From assembly GCA_025964465.1 (NCBI GenBank), contig JAOPYS010000143.1, positions 1 to 8,160 on the forward strand: a stretch of DNA of 8,160 bases, written 5' to 3'. This DNA comes from Thermoleophilia bacterium. GTDB taxonomy: Bacteria; Actinomycetota; Thermoleophilia; Gaiellales; SKUG01. The notes under the pieces are model-generated. The model worked only from the letters and a program-made list of their open reading frames with translations, did no database searches and had not been told where the DNA came from. Of this stretch, positions 6,445 through 8,160 are shown piece by piece; the stretch's first letter is position 1, and every line of letters starts with the position of its first letter. A program made the translations under genes and the position numbers.

Positions 6445-6452
6445 CGCCTCGA

Positions 6453-6458
6453 ACTGTA
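6453..6458 (-). promoter_or_regulatory. Possible -10 element for the thioredoxin-ccmH pair
   Basis: On the minus strand TACAGT, close to TAnnnT/TATAAT, ends 8 nt before the ATG at 6444. The GAGG between them is only 2 nt from the ATG. This could start a leaderless or near-leaderless message of the thioredoxin and CcmH-like genes, separate from read-through from the upstream gene. No -35 match was found. Confidence 0.35.
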
Positions 6459-6465
6459 CCGACCC

Positions 6466-6491
6466 GCCCGGCCGCGCGCCGCAGCCCGGGC
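6466..6491 (-). terminator. GC-rich hairpin after the spermidine-synthase-like gene (weak)
   Basis: GCCCGG and CCGGGC (6-bp arms, 14-nt loop) lie directly after the stop at 6494. No T-run follows. Some actinobacterial terminators lack one, but at this base composition the structure may be chance. Confidence 0.2.
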
Positions 6492-6493
6492 CG

Positions 6494-8146
6494 TCAGTCG
6501 CCCGCGGCACCGAAGATCATCCGATCCGTCATCCACTCGACCGGCGCCCGGTCGTCGGTGAGCACGCGGTCGTGGTCGGGTCGCACGGCGCGCATGCGGT
6601 CGCTGAACCGGCCGAACAGGTCGTCCAGGTCGCCCTCGTCGACGCCGTCGACGGGCGCGAGTCCGGCCACGCCGCGATCGATCCGCCGCCGCAGCTGCGA
6701 GATGGAGACACCCGGGTCGTCCACGGCCACGATGACGTCGTTGTAGGGCTCGGCGCGGTACCGCACCACGGTGGGGAAGACGTCGCGCATGGTGGCGGCG
6801 ATGGCGTCGTCGATGCGCCGGTCGCCGGGTGCCGAGCCGACGTTGATCGACACGACGCCGCCGGGACGCAGCCGCCGCTTCGCCGTCTCGAAGAACTCGC
6901 GGGTCGTCAGGTAGAACGGGATGTACGGCTGACGGTAGGCGTCGATCATCATGGCGTCCCAGTGCCGGTCCGTCCGTGCCAGGAAGGGTCGCCCGTCCGA
7001 CGCGACGACGTGCCCGCGCAGGTCGAACCAGCGCCGCCCGACGGCGGTGACGTCCGGGTCCAGCTCCACCGCGTCGATGCGCAGGTCGGGACGGATGCGC
7101 CCGACGAGGCGCCGCGTGGTGCCGCCTGCATCACCGATGACGAGCATGTCTCGCGCGCGCTCGCGGGTGAGCGACGGCACCACCGCGAAGTGGTCCCAGT
7201 AGTTGTGGGTGAGCACCGCGCCGCGCTCCCACAGCGAGTGCACGGCCCAGCCCTCGTTCAGCTGGAGGATGCGGCGGCCGTCCTCCTCCTCCACCGCCTG
7301 CACGAACTGGTAGCGGCTCTCACGTTCCTCGAGGACGTGGCGGCCGTCGCCCAGCGGCTTGACGAGCCCGGTCGGGAGGATCGCGAGCACGACGACCAGC
7401 ACGAGCGCCGCGGCCGGCGCGAGCCGCACCCAGCCGGGCTCGCGTGCGGCTCGGTGCAGCCCGACCGCCGCGAGCAGGGCCAGCGCCGCGGCTGCCAGCA
7501 GCATCGTGCGCCGCGTGCCGAGCTCCGGCACCAACCAGAGCGTGCTGCCGAACGTACCCGCGAGCGCCCCGGCGGTCGAGGAGGCGTACAGCCGACCGGC
7601 CGTGCGGCCGGTGCGCCCGACGCCGGGCACGGCGAGGCGCAGCAGCCAGGGCGGCACCGCGCCCAGGAGCGTGATCGGCACCACCAGCAGGGCCATGGTG
7701 GCGAGGAAGGATGCGATGACCACGCCGACGTGGACCTCGTCGATGCCGCCCGACGCAGGACGCATCACGGGCGGCGCCACGACGGGCAGCAGCGCCACGG
7801 CGACGGCCGCGAGCACGAGCACGACCGACAGCCCCGTCACGGTCGGAAGGCGATCCGCCAGCCGTCCCCCGATGCGCGACCCCAGCGCGATGCTGCCCAT
7901 GACCGTCGCGATGATCACGGCCCACACGGCCTGGCTCGTCCCGAAGAACGGCGCCACGAGCCGCGCGATCGCGAGCTCGGTCGTCATGAGCGCTGCGCCC
8001 TCCACGACCACGACGACCGTGGCGAAGCGGATCCCGACGACCGCTGCGTCTGAGCCCGCAGCGAGTTCCGGGGCATGGACCACCGCCGCATCCGTGGCGT
8101 CGGGCGCGGCCACGCCCCGCACGCGACGAGCGGCGTCGGCGCCCAC
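6494..8146 (-). CDS. Membrane protein fused to spermidine-synthase-like domain (start uncertain)
   Basis: About seven hydrophobic segments (roughly residues 40-58, 72-90, 104-123, 138-162, 186-206, 214-230, 243-260, counted from GTG 8146) precede a spermidine-synthase-type Rossmann domain. Segment 1 runs into ARLVAPFFGTSQAVWA, then SIALGSRIGGRLADR, the signature of fused MFS/spermidine synthases. The C-terminal half has MLVIGDAGG (334-342, nucleotide-binding loop), DAVELDP (358-364, E361), SDGRPFL (383-389), WDAMMIDAY (396-404, D402), FYLTTREFF (411-419) and LTDDRAPVEW (529-538). The family would transfer an aminopropyl group from decarboxylated S-adenosylmethionine or bind a related ligand; no polyamine substrate is proven for most fused members. 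The frame stays open to the right edge, so the 5' end may lie outside. GTG at 8146, 8122, 8113 and 8083 are all possible and none has a Shine-Dalgarno sequence. The thioredoxin gene follows after 49 bp. Confidence 0.85.
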   Translation of the reverse strand: MGADAARRVRGVAAPDATDAAVVHAPELAAGSDAAVVGIRFATVVVVVEGAALMTTELAIARLVAPFFGTSQAVWAVIIATVMGSIALGSRIGGRLADRLPTVTGLSVVLVLAAVAVALLPVVAPPVMRPASGGIDEVHVGVVIASFLATMALLVVPITLLGAVPPWLLRLAVPGVGRTGRTAGRLYASSTAGALAGTFGSTLWLVPELGTRRTMLLAAAALALLAAVGLHRAAREPGWVRLAPAAALVLVVVLAILPTGLVKPLGDGRHVLEERESRYQFVQAVEEEDGRRILQLNEGWAVHSLWERGAVLTHNYWDHFAVVPSLTRERARDMLVIGDAGGTTRRLVGRIRPDLRIDAVELDPDVTAVGRRWFDLRGHVVASDGRPFLARTDRHWDAMMIDAYRQPYIPFYLTTREFFETAKRRLRPGGVVSINVGSAPGDRRIDDAIAATMRDVFPTVVRYRAEPYNDVIVAVDDPGVSISQLRRRIDRGVAGLAPVDGVDEGDLDDLFGRFSDRMRAVRPDHDRVLTDDRAPVEWMTDRMIFGAAGD

Positions 8147-8160
8147 GAGCAGCAGGATGG

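Noticed and set aside
6143..8053. A 636-residue open frame on the plus strand
   Set aside because: It is antisense to the spermidine-synthase-like fusion, rich in His, Arg and Asp, with no recognisable fold.

Overview
The window is very GC-rich (estimated above 70%, not counted), with G or C at most third codon positions and almost every gene boundary packed tightly. It reads as the chromosome of a high-GC actinomycetote. A CcmH-type (system I) cytochrome c maturation protein beside a membrane-anchored TlpA-like thioredoxin, together with an actinobacterial-style 7Fe ferredoxin, points more to a deep-branching lineage such as Thermoleophilia than to Streptomyces- or Mycobacterium-like taxa. 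That placement is inference. No tRNA, rRNA, CRISPR array, insertion sequence or phage gene was seen.

Layout. (1) 1-2393, minus strand: a small stand-alone RQC-like winged-helix protein, then a large AddB/RexB-like superfamily-1 helicase-nuclease homologue that runs off the left edge. The two are 22 bp apart and look like one DNA-processing unit. (2) 2394-2577: a 184-bp divergent intergenic region with a 9-bp-arm inverted repeat and a possible leaderless promoter. (3) 2578-3408, plus strand: a menorin/FAM151-like member of the GDPD/PLC-type TIM-barrel phosphodiesterases. (4) 3424-4039, minus strand: a degenerate receiver-domain protein followed 10 bp later by a 77-residue 7Fe ferredoxin. (5) 4040-4118: a compact divergent promoter region. 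(6) 4119-5300, plus strand: an exported, membrane-anchored DUF916-like (WxL-interacting-protein-like) surface protein. (7) 5180-8146 and on to the right edge, minus strand: a membrane protein fused to a spermidine-synthase-like domain, then a TlpA/ResA-like thioredoxin, then a CcmH-like protein. The last two overlap by 4 nt. The CcmH-like gene runs 121 bp into the 3' end of the oppositely oriented DUF916-like gene.

How the genes may work together. The thioredoxin and CcmH-like protein fit a cytochrome c haem-ligation module: reduction of the apocytochrome CXXC cysteines and their presentation to the haem lyase. The lyase, CcdA and cytochrome genes are not in the window. The RQC-like protein and the AddB-like protein fit DNA end processing or repair. 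Both Walker A and the motif-II region of the AddB-like protein look degenerate, so a separate motor subunit is expected. The other genes are likely housekeeping or envelope functions.

Most of the window is ordinary core-genome sequence. The points that most merit a second look are the RQC/AddB-like pair, the antisense overlap that covers exactly the two cytoplasmic tails, and start codons placed 6-8 nt after -10-like hexamers, which suggests leaderless transcription.
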